The position numbers and the translations under genes are program-made. A stretch of 64,000 nucleotides of DNA from Sporosarcina thermotolerans (GTDB lineage: Bacteria > Bacillota > Bacilli > Bacillales_A > Planococcaceae), in NCBI RefSeq assembly GCF_030067815.1, contig NZ_CP125968.1, positions 539,501 to 603,500 of the forward strand, written 5' to 3'. The stretch's first letter is position 1. Each line of letters starts with the position of its first letter. Below are positions 19,062 to 28,435 of the stretch, in pieces. The notes beneath the pieces were generated by a model that was not told the DNA's origin, did not search any database, and saw nothing but the letters and a program-made list of their open reading frames with translations.

Positions 19062-19200
19062 AAATATTGGTTATTTCCCGGGGATTATCAATCATTTCCC
19101 GACATATATCGATTAATTTAGAGCAGTTATCGATTATTTCCCAACATATATCGATCATTTCCCAGGATATATTGTCATTTCGGGACTTTGGACCCTCCGT
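19062..19200 (+). repeat. six-unit 21-bp repeat array, family 1 (copy B)
   Basis: Cores aligned on the GATCA position fall at 19069, 19090, 19111, 19132, 19153 and 19174, exactly 21 bp apart. The third unit is divergent (GATTAATTTAGAG) and the last runs into TCATTTCGGGACTTTGGACC, the same order of variants as in copy A. It follows the metNIQ terminator in the same orientation. Confidence 0.85.
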
Positions 19201-19239
19201 GTTTTATCCTTTTTCTCGGCAAGACATCCTTAAATCTGG

Positions 19240-19300
19240 TGAGTCGGTGGTAAAGTGCTTCAAGTCGGTGGTAACACCCAGAGAGTCGGTGATAACCTCC
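19240..19300 (+). repeat. three-unit 21-bp repeat, family 6
   Basis: AGTCGGTGGTAA-type cores start at 19242, 19263 and 19284, exactly 21 bp apart, about 40 bp after the family-1 array. The remaining sequence up to 19416 holds no other feature I can identify. Confidence 0.65.
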
Positions 19301-19416
19301 CAAAACTCCGCGCAACTGGAATAGCTTTTTCGATAATTACTGGTGTATGATAAACAGGAATTCAAGTTACCTATAAGACTCTCATTAACTACGAAACATA
19401 AGGAGGATATTGAAAA

Positions 19417-19914
19417 ATGAGCACATCAACCACTACATTGACAATGCACCGTACATTTAATTGCACAGCAGAAAATGTTTTTGAAGCATGGACAACACCT
19501 GAATTGATGAAAAAATGGTTCTTTACAATGGAGCCGACGAATAAAGTTGCAACGAATGATCTCCGTGTAGGCGGATCATGGGAAATTGTCGACCACAGGG
19601 GTGGCAAGGATTATCGGGCAATCGGCGAGTACCTTATAATTGATCGGCCTAACAAGCTTGTCTTTACATTCAAAATGCCTCAATTCAACGATTTGCAAGA
19701 CGAAATTTCAGTGGAGATAAAGGACTTGGAAAAAGGCTGCGAAATGACTTTTGTACAGGGGATTGTCGTTCCGCATGAACCGGAATGGACCGAAGAGGAC
19801 ATTGAAAAAGCGATGAAGGAATTTCATGATCAAACTGAACAAGGCTGGGGTTATATGTTCGAAGGTCTGAAACAATTGATGGAGACTGGGAAAATTACGT
19901 ATCCGGCGCTTTAA
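19417..19914 (+). CDS. SRPBCC/AHSA1 family protein
   Basis: A 165-residue protein of the activator-of-Hsp90-like START/SRPBCC fold: FNCTAENVFEAWTTPELMKKWF at the start, DLRVGGSWEI, then the C-terminal helix GWGYMFEGLKQLMET. Such proteins have a hydrophobic pocket; many Bacillales members are of unknown function. AAGGAGGATATTG precedes ATG. It is transcribed alone. Confidence 0.82.
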   Translation: MSTSTTTLTMHRTFNCTAENVFEAWTTPELMKKWFFTMEPTNKVATNDLRVGGSWEIVDHRGGKDYRAIGEYLIIDRPNKLVFTFKMPQFNDLQDEISVEIKDLEKGCEMTFVQGIVVPHEPEWTEEDIEKAMKEFHDQTEQGWGYMFEGLKQLMETGKITYPAL

Positions 19915-19926
19915 GATAATTTGTAA

Positions 19927-19961
19927 AAACAACCGCATTCATTAACTGGACGCGGTTGTTT
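19927..19961. terminator. bidirectional terminator
   Basis: AAACAACCGC / GCGGTTGTTT with a 15-nt loop between two convergent genes. It overlaps the last codons of the minus-strand HAD gene. Confidence 0.75.
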
Positions 19962-20642
19962 GTGTGATTATCGACTGAAACTCTTCCCAATCATGAATTT
20001 CATATGTAGGCTTTGCTAAGCCACTATTCTCTTTTCGTTTCGGATTATACCAACATGTATCAATGCCAAAATTGTTGCCGCCGCGGATGTCCGACGAAAG
20101 CGAGTCCCCTACCATTAGGACGCGTGATTTGTCTTTAATAGCCAATTGCTTGAATACATGCTCGAAAATCTCCGGTTGTGGTTTCTGGAAACCGATCTCC
20201 TCAGATGTGAAGATTGCTTCGAATGTCTCGGTAAGGCCGGAAGCAGCGATTCTTGCCAACTGAACATCTTTAAAACCATTGGTCAAAACTGCTATCCTTT
20301 TGCCTTTAAGGGACTGAAGCATCGTCGTCACTCCATCTATTAAATGGACTTCTTTCCCTAAATAATCGAGGTACATTTGGCCGAACGTTTCGGCATCCAT
20401 TTAAGGCCGTGCTCGAGGAATACCCTTCTGAAACGCTCCGTTTTCAAATCGGCCAATGTCGTCCTGCCTTGCTCCAAATCCTCCCAAAGCACCGTGCTGA
20501 CCGCCCGATATGTCCCTCTGTAATCTCCTAGTGCATTCGGAAATCCATGTGTTGTGAACACATTTGTAAACGCATTTTTTTCGGTCTCTCCGAAATCCAT
20601 TAATGTATCATCCAAGTCGAATAAAAACACATCGTATTTCAT
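19942..20642 (-). CDS. HAD hydrolase, YjjG/YfnB-type nucleotidase, frameshifted
   Basis: HAD phosphatase motifs in order: FLFDLDDTL (motif I, nucleophile Asp), VLTNGF (motif II), Lys in GFQKPQPEIF (motif III) and MVGDSLSSDIRGG (motif IV). Length and the FGETEKNAF cap start suit the YjjG/YfnB group of non-canonical nucleotide 5'-phosphatases. A frameshift near 20400 is repaired by one A in the AAA run of CTTAAATGG. Substrate assignment is by family only. Confidence 0.83.
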
Positions 20643-20690
20643 TCCTACATCTCCTGACTGACTTAAAGCTGTGTATTTAGTATATCACCA

Positions 20691-21197
20691 TTATTTATGT
20701 TTTATCGATCGGATAATGAAGAAGGCTATAGAGCCGAACATGATGACAAGGAAAATAGGCAAGAATAGAATTCCAAGGGATTCGGCTTTTCCCAACGCTA
20801 CTTGTGCAATATTAAAACTCAAATAAACAAACAGTAAGACACATTCATTTTTAATTACGTTTAGAAATAATATTGAATTTTTGTACTGGAATTCAATATT
20901 ATTTCTATTTAGGTTCATATAATTATGCCATTCCGGGTGTTTCTCTAAAAACGTAAAGAAGACGGCCATTAGAACAGCGATGATGGGAAGAATGACGAGC
21001 TCCCATTTGGAACCCCAACGATTGACCTCGCCGGCAGCGTTATAATGTGCTGGAACTTGGTCAGGCAGTTGATTCCATACAGAAATTAAATAAACGGTTC
21101 CTGCCATAAACGCGATGATCGAAACGACGTCAAAAAGCCTCTGCAATGCAGACTTCGGAATATCCAATTTCGGTTTATTGTAACTGTACTTATCCAT
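20691..21197 (-). CDS. DUF1648 domain membrane protein
   Basis: About 168 residues. An opening helix carries the DUF1648 pattern (LPDQVPAHYNAAGEVNRWGSK), followed by three more membrane helices. The family includes SdpI-like immunity/signalling proteins, but this protein is short and its role is unknown. ATG 21197 gives the usual family N-terminus; an in-frame ATG at 21257 would add 20 residues and cannot be excluded. Confidence 0.7.
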   Translation of the reverse strand: MDKYSYNKPKLDIPKSALQRLFDVVSIIAFMAGTVYLISVWNQLPDQVPAHYNAAGEVNRWGSKWELVILPIIAVLMAVFFTFLEKHPEWHNYMNLNRNNIEFQYKNSILFLNVIKNECVLLFVYLSFNIAQVALGKAESLGILFLPIFLVIMFGSIAFFIIRSIKHK

Positions 21198-21338
21198 TTT
21201 GCTTTTAAACACTCCTCTGCTGCCTTCTTTACGTAGCAAACTTGGAAAAAGTTTCATGCGATTTTGACACTTGCACGAATGTATTAAAAATCGTTTTTAG
21301 CAAAAGATAATATGGAAAGTATAATGAAGGAGGAATTC

Positions 21339-21563
21339 ATGATGGGAGCAGTTCGGCGCATTGCTTTGGCTTTAGTCATTATAGGAGCATTGAATTGGGG
21401 ATTGATCGCATTTTTTCAATTTGACTTGGTAGCTTCTATATTCGGTGGACAGAATGCATTTCTTTCGAGAGTAGTTTATGCTCTTGTAGCAATTGGAGGG
21501 TTGATTTGTTTAGGGATTTTATTCAAACCAGATGAGGAAATAGAGAGAGTGGATCACACTTAG
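21339..21563 (+). CDS. DUF378 family small membrane protein
   Basis: About 74 residues with two membrane helices and the DUF378 pattern ALNWGLIAFFQFDLVA plus FGGQ. AAGGAGG lies just before the ATG pair at 21339/21342. After the stop, another frame stays open to a stop at 21641 and encodes an acidic stretch ending NTEFGEEPDFKDERKK. That stretch may be the true C-terminus if a base is wrong near 21560. Confidence 0.78.
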   Translation: MMGAVRRIALALVIIGALNWGLIAFFQFDLVASIFGGQNAFLSRVVYALVAIGGLICLGILFKPDEEIERVDHT

Positions 21564-21701
21564 ACGACAACACTTTAAAAACCCAGACCTGAACACCGAA
21601 TTCGGAGAAGAACCAGACTTCAAGGATGAACGGAAGAAATAATACGGTGACGGGCACTTAAAATTGCTTGGGTTGCTTGTCAGCTTTAATGTTTCTATAT
21701 T

Positions 21702-21742
21702 GAAAAACCATGCCCGCTATTATCAAGCAGGCATGGTTTTTT
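21702..21742. terminator. bidirectional terminator
   Basis: AAACCATGCC / GGCATGGTTT with T-runs on both sides, between convergent genes. Confidence 0.88.
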
Positions 21743-21754
21743 TATCATTCATCG

Positions 21755-23155
21755 TTACAATCTATCCTCTTCTACTGAATGAGAAGGTTCGTGTTGCAAA
21801 TAAAATGCGCCTTTCGTCAAAATTGCAATGATGACCGTCAAAATTGCAGCTAACACTGCTGCAAAAAATGCTGCTGTCGATTGGAGGAACACTCCCAAAT
21901 AGCCAAGTGCTGCAATAGTTCCAAGTACGCTTGCGACAAGAAGTGACACTACGCCGACAGGATTCCATTTATATAAATAATCTTGTGTGGCAACATAATA
22001 ATTGGGTCCGATTTTCAACCATTTTTTAATGACCAGTGCATCCGTAACCAAGATAGACGCCCATGAGAACAGGAATACACCCTGGAATGTCATGACCGTA
22101 GCGAGATGATCTACAATGTTGCCTAACATTAAAGCAATCGCTGTCAATGCGGAGACGACAACCCAAAATCGCCGACCTGGGGTGAAACGGAAGATATTTT
22201 CAAAGAAGTTTGATAAGGAGAGTGAACTACTATAAATATTTGTGACATTAATACGCAATTGTGTCAACATCGTAAATAACGCACCGCCAATTCCAAGCAG
22301 CAGTACAATATAAACGCCTGGATCCGACTCCAAATAACGGACGCCGAACCAGATACCTAATCCTCCCATAACGCCATAACAAAAAATTTGAGGAATGAAC
22401 CCGATTGCTAAAGATCCTACTTTAATATCTTTAGGGCGTAAAAAACGGGCATAATCTGAAGCGAGAAGAGCAGTTAAGCCCATAATCCCATTATGCATAC
22501 CGATACAGAGCAGCAGGGCGGTTCCGCCAAGTTGAACCCCTTCCGGCATATAAGAGAAAACAGGACCCGTATAAACGGCAGGTTTGATAAATGAAACGAC
22601 AATTGCAGTGATCAAAAAGAAGACGAAAATCGGTAATGACCATTTTTGCAGCTTATCTAATTGTTTAATTCCAAACCAATTTAGAGGAATAACAATGAGT
22701 CCGAATACGAGAATTAAAACCCATCTCGGAAAGGAAGGGAGAAAATGATGAACGGCCGATATGAGAATCAAGCCTTCAAATGCACAATACATAATAAAAT
22801 TCGATGCGTAAATGAGTGAAGTCAAAGATGCTCCAATATAGCCAAAACCGCCGCCCCGGGATAATAGGTTTACGTTCATTCCCGATTTAGCTGATAAATA
22901 GACGATGACTGTACCAAGCAAGCCTGCTACGATGATTGCATAGCCTGCAGAAATAAGTGCATTAGGAGCCCCGAATTGAAGAGCCATCACACTTCCCATC
23001 TGGAAGTAAAAAATAGCTGTAGCGATACCAAACGTAATATTCGTAATGCTAAGCCATCCAGCCTTTCGTTCCTCACGAGGTACCCGGTCCAATGAATAAT
23101 CTCGGACGACCTCTTCTTCTGTGTCTTGTTGTAAATTAGTATGTTCTGTTGACAT
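21755..23155 (-). CDS. NCS1-type cytosine/purine permease family transporter
   Basis: A 466-residue transporter with about 12 helices. The N-terminal YSLDRVPREERKAGW is typical of the CodB-like branch of nucleobase:cation symporters. The helix 1 region (FGIATAIFYFQMGS) and GLSRGGGFGYIGAS-like helix 3 region also fit. AAGGAGC precedes ATG 23155. Substrate (cytosine, purine, hydroxymethylpyrimidine or other) cannot be decided, as no catabolic gene lies nearby. Confidence 0.82.
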   Translation of the reverse strand: MSTEHTNLQQDTEEEVVRDYSLDRVPREERKAGWLSITNITFGIATAIFYFQMGSVMALQFGAPNALISAGYAIIVAGLLGTVIVYLSAKSGMNVNLLSRGGGFGYIGASLTSLIYASNFIMYCAFEGLILISAVHHFLPSFPRWVLILVFGLIVIPLNWFGIKQLDKLQKWSLPIFVFFLITAIVVSFIKPAVYTGPVFSYMPEGVQLGGTALLLCIGMHNGIMGLTALLASDYARFLRPKDIKVGSLAIGFIPQIFCYGVMGGLGIWFGVRYLESDPGVYIVLLLGIGGALFTMLTQLRINVTNIYSSSLSLSNFFENIFRFTPGRRFWVVVSALTAIALMLGNIVDHLATVMTFQGVFLFSWASILVTDALVIKKWLKIGPNYYVATQDYLYKWNPVGVVSLLVASVLGTIAALGYLGVFLQSTAAFFAAVLAAILTVIIAILTKGAFYLQHEPSHSVEEDRL

Positions 23156-23373
23156 ATATTTCAGCTCCTTATTGTGAATCGCTCACTCCTTCTGCCCTAA
23201 ATAGTATTTTGCTCAAACTTCTTGTAAAAATGCGCACTCCACTATTTTACCAAAAAGTAATGAAAAAGTCTTATAAATTAGATTGGAAGAGATCTGTGTT
23301 AATAGATAAGTATCAATTTAAAATCGGCATGGACTTTGTTAAAAAACTACTAAAACATAATAATTATTTAACG

Positions 23374-23400
23374 TGAAACCGTTTCATCATTTGCTTTGTC
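23374..23400 (+). promoter_or_regulatory. ECF-type autoregulatory promoter
   Basis: TGAAAC (23374-23379), a 17-bp spacer and TGTC (23397-23400) followed by TAA resemble ECF sigma promoters. It lies 28 bp before the GTG start of the sigma gene. The 217 bp before it hold no gene I can support. Confidence 0.65.
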
Positions 23401-23427
23401 TAACATATAAGGAAGGGAGGCGGAGGG

Positions 23428-23949
23428 GTGGAAAAGCTTGAACGAGATCGATTACTTTTAACTGCGATGGATTCCTACGGGGATTATTTATTGCGGCTCA
23501 TATATGCAATTGTCAAAGATGAAAAGAAAGCCGAAGATATCGTACAGGAAGTATTCATTCGATATTATTTAAGCCTTGAAAAATTCGAAGGCCGCTCGTC
23601 CGTTAAAACGTATTTATACAGGATTGCCGTTAATGAGTGCCATAACTATTATAAAAGCTGGGCGTTTAGGAAAATGGAGATTTCCAATCTATTTGGTCAT
23701 TTGTTAGTTAACAAGGATACGCCTGAAATAGAGATACTCCAAAAAGAGTCGGATGATAATGTTGCGAAAATGATAGAAGGACTACCGCTCAAGTATCGGG
23801 AAGTAATTTGGCTGCATTATTTTTCAGAGTTGACCGTCACGGAGATTTCAGATGTGCTGAATTGTCCCGTAAACACTGTCAAAACACGGCTTGCAAGGGG
23901 AAGAAAACTGGCACGAATAGCACTGGAGGAGGGGAATGATTATGCATGA
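23428..23949 (+). CDS. ECF RNA polymerase sigma factor (module 1)
   Basis: A 173-residue sigma-70 family protein with region 2 (LLRLIYAIVKDEKKAEDIVQEVFIR) and region 4 (GLPLKYREVIWLHYFSELTVTEISDVLNCPVNTVKTRLARGRK). GTG start preceded by GGAAGGGAGGCGG. It overlaps the next gene by 14 bp, and that gene encodes a one-helix membrane protein expected to be its anti-sigma factor. Confidence 0.9.
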   Translation: MEKLERDRLLLTAMDSYGDYLLRLIYAIVKDEKKAEDIVQEVFIRYYLSLEKFEGRSSVKTYLYRIAVNECHNYYKSWAFRKMEISNLFGHLLVNKDTPEIEILQKESDDNVAKMIEGLPLKYREVIWLHYFSELTVTEISDVLNCPVNTVKTRLARGRKLARIALEEGNDYA

Positions 23950-25102
23950 GCATTTGCGAAAAAGCTTGGATCAATCGATTCCTGAACAAGTTAGGTTAAA
24001 GGACGAGCAAAAACGAGCGATTGTTGCGGAAGCCCATCGTCGGTTGGAAAATGAATCGCCTTCAAGGAAGCCTACATTGAAACCGCTAATTGCCACAGTT
24101 GCTGTTGTCGGTCTTGCCGTGTTTTTAGGTGTACCGTACATTCAGAATGAAATAGGTGAACAAGCTATTGAAGAATTGGCCCATGCTGATGCCTTGCAAA
24201 AGGTTTCCATACCTGGCGAGAATCTTACGACGTTAATTAACGCGATTTATGTGGATGAAACGAAGGAAATGATTTATTCGGACGGGAAGAGAATTTACGC
24301 TTTTGACACCGAATCAAGTACAAAAGAGATTCTCGTTGATGGCGACGAGAATATATCGGGATATGAAGTCGCGGCAAATGAGAGTTGGATTGTTTGGAAG
24401 CAGGAAGATGTTGAGGGCTATTTCGTTTTGAATCGTTTAAACGGAGAAATTCGAAACATTCCTGATGAATTGCATGGAATGCGGATTGAAGGGGATCAGC
24501 TAATCTATACGTCTGTGAGTTGGGGTGATGTATGGCTCACTCGGCTTGATTTGACGACGCTTGAACAGACCCGACTCTACGACAAGTTGCAAAAAATGTA
24601 TGGGCAATACGCTTTTGGCGAAGGAAAACTTGTTCTTGGGGATCCTTATACTGAAAACGACCCTAACCAAGTACCGTTTTCTGTATATGATCTCCAAACA
24701 AATCAAAAAATCGGTTCCTTTGTCTTTCCATATGAGAGTGTGTATAACCTTACTGTTTCCGAAAACAGGGTGTTTGCGGAACTTTATAATGAAGGGGATG
24801 AGATGGCCACCCTCGGTTATGTAGATTTAACTGATGGAAAGCTCTACACAGTGGAGACGCCGGATTTTGTGACGTATGCAGTGTATCGGGATGTGCTGGC
24901 GCTAAGTACACCTGAAACGAGCTCTAATACCGTTGAGCTTTTTAAAATCAAAAATAATAAAACGCATGCACTACCGGTGTTAGCACATATACAGGAACGC
25001 CTTGTCAGACCACGGTTTACACCTGAAGGAATACTGGTCGTTAACGTGGAGAATGCCGGTTTTTATTCGATGTATGTGGTGGACGCAAATAAGTTGGATT
25101 GA
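23936..25102 (+). CDS. anti-sigma factor-like membrane protein with extracytoplasmic propeller-like domain (module 1)
   Basis: A 388-residue protein: a charged cytoplasmic head of about 45 residues, one membrane helix (LIATVAVVGLAVFLGVPYI), then about 320 extracytoplasmic residues. These show repeated strand pairs such as EMIYSDGKRIYAFD and ESWIVWKQEDVEGYFVLNR, suggesting a beta-propeller. It is coupled to the sigma gene, which makes it the likely membrane anti-sigma factor that senses an external signal. A weak terminator follows. Confidence 0.75.
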   Translation: MIMHEHLRKSLDQSIPEQVRLKDEQKRAIVAEAHRRLENESPSRKPTLKPLIATVAVVGLAVFLGVPYIQNEIGEQAIEELAHADALQKVSIPGENLTTLINAIYVDETKEMIYSDGKRIYAFDTESSTKEILVDGDENISGYEVAANESWIVWKQEDVEGYFVLNRLNGEIRNIPDELHGMRIEGDQLIYTSVSWGDVWLTRLDLTTLEQTRLYDKLQKMYGQYAFGEGKLVLGDPYTENDPNQVPFSVYDLQTNQKIGSFVFPYESVYNLTVSENRVFAELYNEGDEMATLGYVDLTDGKLYTVETPDFVTYAVYRDVLALSTPETSSNTVELFKIKNNKTHALPVLAHIQERLVRPRFTPEGILVVNVENAGFYSMYVVDANKLD

Positions 25103-25103
25103 G

Positions 25104-25133
25104 GGATGGCAGCCGGGAAGGCAGCCGTCCTTT
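25104..25133 (+). terminator. probable terminator of sigma module 1
   Basis: GGATGGC / GCCGTCC (one G-U pair) followed by TTTAATAAAA. Confidence 0.6.
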
Positions 25134-25200
25134 AATAAAAGAAGGAATCACTCTGTTTTTGTTGAATTAAGTACTGGATTCAATTGAAAGGACTGATAAT

Positions 25201-25910
25201 GTGGATTTATTTAATACGATAAAGAAGGACCGGGAGTATTGGCTTGTTGACCAAGTGAAAGATGAAAGTGTGCTCGATCAGGAATATATAGAAGCTTTTA
25301 GTAGTTTGTTAGATGAATGGCGGGAAAAACAAATCGGGTATTTGTCTCTATTAATGGATGCAAGGTATGAGCAATGGTTGTTGGATCAGGGTTTTCGTAA
25401 GGTTTCAACGATTGTGGAGTATACTAGAGCGTTGGATGAACTTTTTACGGTAGATCCCGAGATCGCAGTGGAGGCGCTTGAAGATAGTGAAATGGCAGAC
25501 TTGGAATTTGCGGAGCTGTATGAACAATGCCGCAGCGGGTCTGCAAATAAAAACAAGTTGTTTACAATCGAACAAGTCATGGAATCGCTTGAAAATGAAA
25601 TTGGTCCCGAATGGAGAGCATCTTGTTTCATCTTCACGAAACTGGGCGAGCCAATCGGCTTGAGTATACCGGTTATCGAACAAGGAACTGTCGATGAGGG
25701 GCGCCTGTTTATTTCGGCGTCATGCCGAAATGGCGAGGAAAAGGATATGGGGCTGCGCTTCATTGGAGTTCACTTCATTTGCTGAAGGGAATTGGTGCAA
25801 CGACATACGTTGGCAGTACGGATGAAGCAAATCGACATATGATCGGCATATTCGAGCGAAATGGCTGTGTGTTGAGGGATCGGAAAGGGATTTACCGGAT
25901 AGATAGTTGA
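25201..25910 (+). CDS. GNAT family acetyltransferase, frameshifted
   Basis: About 236 residues after repair. The acetyl-CoA binding loop is MPKWRGKGYGAALH with the following NRHMIGIFERNGC, close to the C-terminus; the N-terminal half is a divergent, acidic GNAT-like domain. A frameshift near 25709 is repaired by one T in the TTT run of CTGTTTATTTC. GTG start preceded by GAAAGGA. Substrate unknown. The stop is followed at once by a repeat array with no hairpin terminator in between. Confidence 0.75.
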
Positions 25911-26081
25911 TAAGTTCTCGTTTACTCATTGGAACTTCTCGTTCAGGCATCGGGAGTTCTCGTTTATTCCTTGGAAGTTCTCATTACGGCGACAAGAGTT
26001 CTCGTTTATTCCTTGGAAGTTCTCATTAAACCGTACGAACTTCTCGTTAAAGTTTCAGGAGTTCTCTATCTCCACATTCCA
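25911..26081 (+). repeat. eight-unit 21-bp repeat array, family 3
   Basis: Units of the form AGTTCTCGTTTATTCCTTGG. Cores begin at 25914, 25935, 25956, 25977, 25998, 26019, 26040 and 26061, exactly 21 bp apart throughout. The last unit differs (GTTCTCTATCTCC). It begins within a few bases of the acetyltransferase stop codon and is followed by a second, unrelated array. Confidence 0.85.
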
Positions 26082-26090
26082 TAAGGCGAA

Positions 26091-26296
26091 GATCCATGGT
26101 TTACACGTCAGGGTCCATTCATTTCATGTCAAGGTCCAATCTTTTTCACAAGGGTCCATTCTTTTCATGTCAAGGTCCATTCTTTCACGCAAGGGCCCAT
26201 TCTTTTCATGTCAAGGTCCATTCTTTCACACCAGGGTCCATTCTTTACGCGGCAAGGTCCATTCTTTCTCACAAAGGTCAATTCTCCTCCCCGCAA
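26091..26296 (+). repeat. ten-unit 20/21-bp repeat array, family 4
   Basis: Units of the form AAGGGTCCATTCTTTTCATG. The T of GGTCC falls at 26114, 26135, 26155, 26176, 26196 (as C), 26217, 26237, 26258 and 26278, so steps of 21 and 20 alternate. A first degenerate unit is at 26091 and the last unit is altered (GGTCAATTCTCC). It ends just before the oxidoreductase gene. Confidence 0.8.
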
Positions 26297-26351
26297 TAAA
26301 CAAATGACAGCACGCCCCGCCTATTGTACGATAGGGAAAGGGGGAATTTTC

Positions 26352-27293
26352 ATGATACATATTGGAATCATTGGCCTCGGAGCCATTGGTCAGCGGTTGA
26401 TCAACCAATTCAAACAAAACGATGAGGTCACAATAACGGCTGTGTGCGACAGAGCGGAAGCGCTGGCACACGAAACGGCTGACAAACTTGGTGACGTTCA
26501 AGCTTATACCGATCATAAGCAGTTGCTATCTAACAAGCAGGTGGATCTTGTCTATGTGGCAGTACCACCAAAATTTCACCACGCCATCGTGATGGATGCC
26601 ATTCTGGCGAAGAAGCATGTCCTATGTGAAAAACCGTTGGCGAACTCATTGGAAGAGGCAAGGGAAATGGCGGATGCTGCGAAAGATGCTAACATTGTGC
26701 ATGCCATGAACTTCCCGCTCAATTATGGCCAAGCGGCAACGAAATTTGCTGAGTTAATCCAAGAAAACTACGTTGGCAAGTTGCGCCGTCTCCAGCTCTC
26801 AATGCACTTCCCGGAATGGCCGCGTGCTTGGCAGAAAAATGACTGGGTTGGCGAGCGAGAGCAGGGAGGCTTTGTTCTTGAAGTCGGCGTTCATTTCATC
26901 CAACAGACATTGAAAGTATTCGGCGAGCTTCACAATATCAAAACTCGTTTGGAATTCCCTGAAGACAGGGTGCTATGCGAGACTGGCATCATCGCCACCG
27001 CAGAACTTGCTGACGGCACGCCTGTCTTGATTGAAGGGATGAGCGGACAAGCTGGGAAAGAGCATATTGGATTTACCGCATTTGGATCAGAAGGTGTTCT
27101 GACATTGGAAAATTGGGGCCAATTAAGTGGCGGAAAAACAGGCCATGGCCTACAACTGATTTCCCTCGAAGGAGTGGAATCGCGCAGGTTGATTGATGAG
27201 ATTGTAAAAGCAGTGAATGGGCAAGAAGCGGATCTTTATGACTTTGAAGTCGGCTACCAAGCACAGAATATATTAGAGGCATTAAGAAAATAA
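26352..27293 (+). CDS. Gfo/Idh/MocA family oxidoreductase
   Basis: A 313-residue NAD(P)-dependent dehydrogenase: Rossmann motif GIIGLGAIGQRL at the N-terminus, the family signature CEKPLA near residue 97 with the conserved Lys, and EVGVHFIQQ with the catalytic-type His near 180. Start 26352 is set by AAAGGGGGAATTTTC; upstream in-frame codons lie in the repeat array. Substrate unknown; no sugar or inositol genes adjoin it. Confidence 0.85.
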   Translation: MIHIGIIGLGAIGQRLINQFKQNDEVTITAVCDRAEALAHETADKLGDVQAYTDHKQLLSNKQVDLVYVAVPPKFHHAIVMDAILAKKHVLCEKPLANSLEEAREMADAAKDANIVHAMNFPLNYGQAATKFAELIQENYVGKLRRLQLSMHFPEWPRAWQKNDWVGEREQGGFVLEVGVHFIQQTLKVFGELHNIKTRLEFPEDRVLCETGIIATAELADGTPVLIEGMSGQAGKEHIGFTAFGSEGVLTLENWGQLSGGKTGHGLQLISLEGVESRRLIDEIVKAVNGQEADLYDFEVGYQAQNILEALRK

Positions 27294-27295
27294 AG

Positions 27296-27317
27296 ATAGA
27301 GGGGTGTGCCCCCTCTA
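27296..27317. terminator. terminator between convergent genes
   Basis: TAGAGGGG-TGTG-CCCCCTCTA hairpin touching the stop codon of the minus-strand gene; a T-rich stretch follows on the plus strand. Confidence 0.55.
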
Positions 27318-28435
27318 CTTCTCTATATCAATAATTATTTCATCCAACTCAAACGTTTCCATCGGTGCAGTACTGCTTTCATTGCGGTAATAGGCCCCGT
27401 TTTCATATGTGCCATCCCTTTGTGAAAGCACAACTCTTGGGGTGACAATTAACTTTTTTGCTTTGGGATTAAGTTTTTCAAATGTTTCTGTATGGGAAAG
27501 ACGTAAAATAAGGCCCCCACCGCTACTACCTCCAGTTGCGTACGTATGACCCAAATCATCCTTAACGACCACTCCAACAGAAATGAAATCCCATTTCGCA
27601 TATAGCTCTTGTGTGATGAATTCCTGATAGAAGAGGATGAACGACATCGGGGTATAAGCGACTTTATTGACCGATACCGTCACATCATTCCCCGCAGAGG
27701 ACAATCCAACAGATTGCTCCACATTGTCTGTCGCATGCAGATCGAATTGGAATTTCCAATTCCCTGCGATTTCTTTCTCGCTGTATGTCGGATCGGATAT
27801 CATCCTACTTATATCGAATTTTGACGTTTCGAGAAAAATCCCAGTGATGTCGAATTCAAAACTACCTTCCTCCACTCGATTTTCCGGATACATTTTGGCT
27901 GTTGAAACACCTACATAACGGAAATCATCCACCTTTTTTATGTCGCCGCTACCCGTTCCCATATGACCTCCGACGTGATTGAGAATGTTAAGCGTGCCTT
28001 TGAGTGATAGATCGTCTCCTAAATCTATCTCCGATGTCAGTTCATATGTGACGTAAAGCGTTTTCCATCAAACACTGCCTCATTCAAAGTGATGCTAATG
28101 CCATTATCCTCCTGAGTCATCGAGAGCGTATTGGCATGTTCACTATAGTTTTCAAAAAAACCATCGTCGTTAAACCACTTGAAAACTTGCCCGATGATCG
28201 GTATTTCTTGCGCGAATGAAGTGAACGACAGTCCGAATAGTGCAGCTGAAGATAATCCAATTGAGATTGATGCTGCTACGGCCATCTTTCTCCATCTAAC
28301 AGGCTTCGGCCTTTTGATAATTTTTCTTTTCAAATCCATCATCACTTTTGCTTTTTCCGCTGCACTAACTTCCTCTTCTTCAAATTGGCTGGCGTCCATA
28401 TTAATATCGTTCAAGTGATCATATATGTCCTTCAT
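27315..28435 (-). CDS. DUF4179-type anti-sigma membrane protein (module 2), frameshifted
   Basis: About 374 residues after repair. A cytoplasmic head of about 50 residues is followed by one membrane helix (MAVAASISIGLSSAALFGL) and a DUF4179-type extracytoplasmic domain (EIPIIGQVFKWFNDDGFFENY, then ITLNEAVFDGK). A beta-rich C-terminal part follows. The frameshift near 28064 is repaired by one A in GGAAAACGC. It overlaps the sigma gene upstream by 17 bp, so it is the likely anti-sigma factor of module 2. Confidence 0.78.

Noticed and set aside
25911-26296. CRISPR array
   Set aside because: Units are only 20-21 bp in total with degenerate cores and short linkers; there are no identical repeats with unique spacers of about 30 bp and no cas genes in the window.
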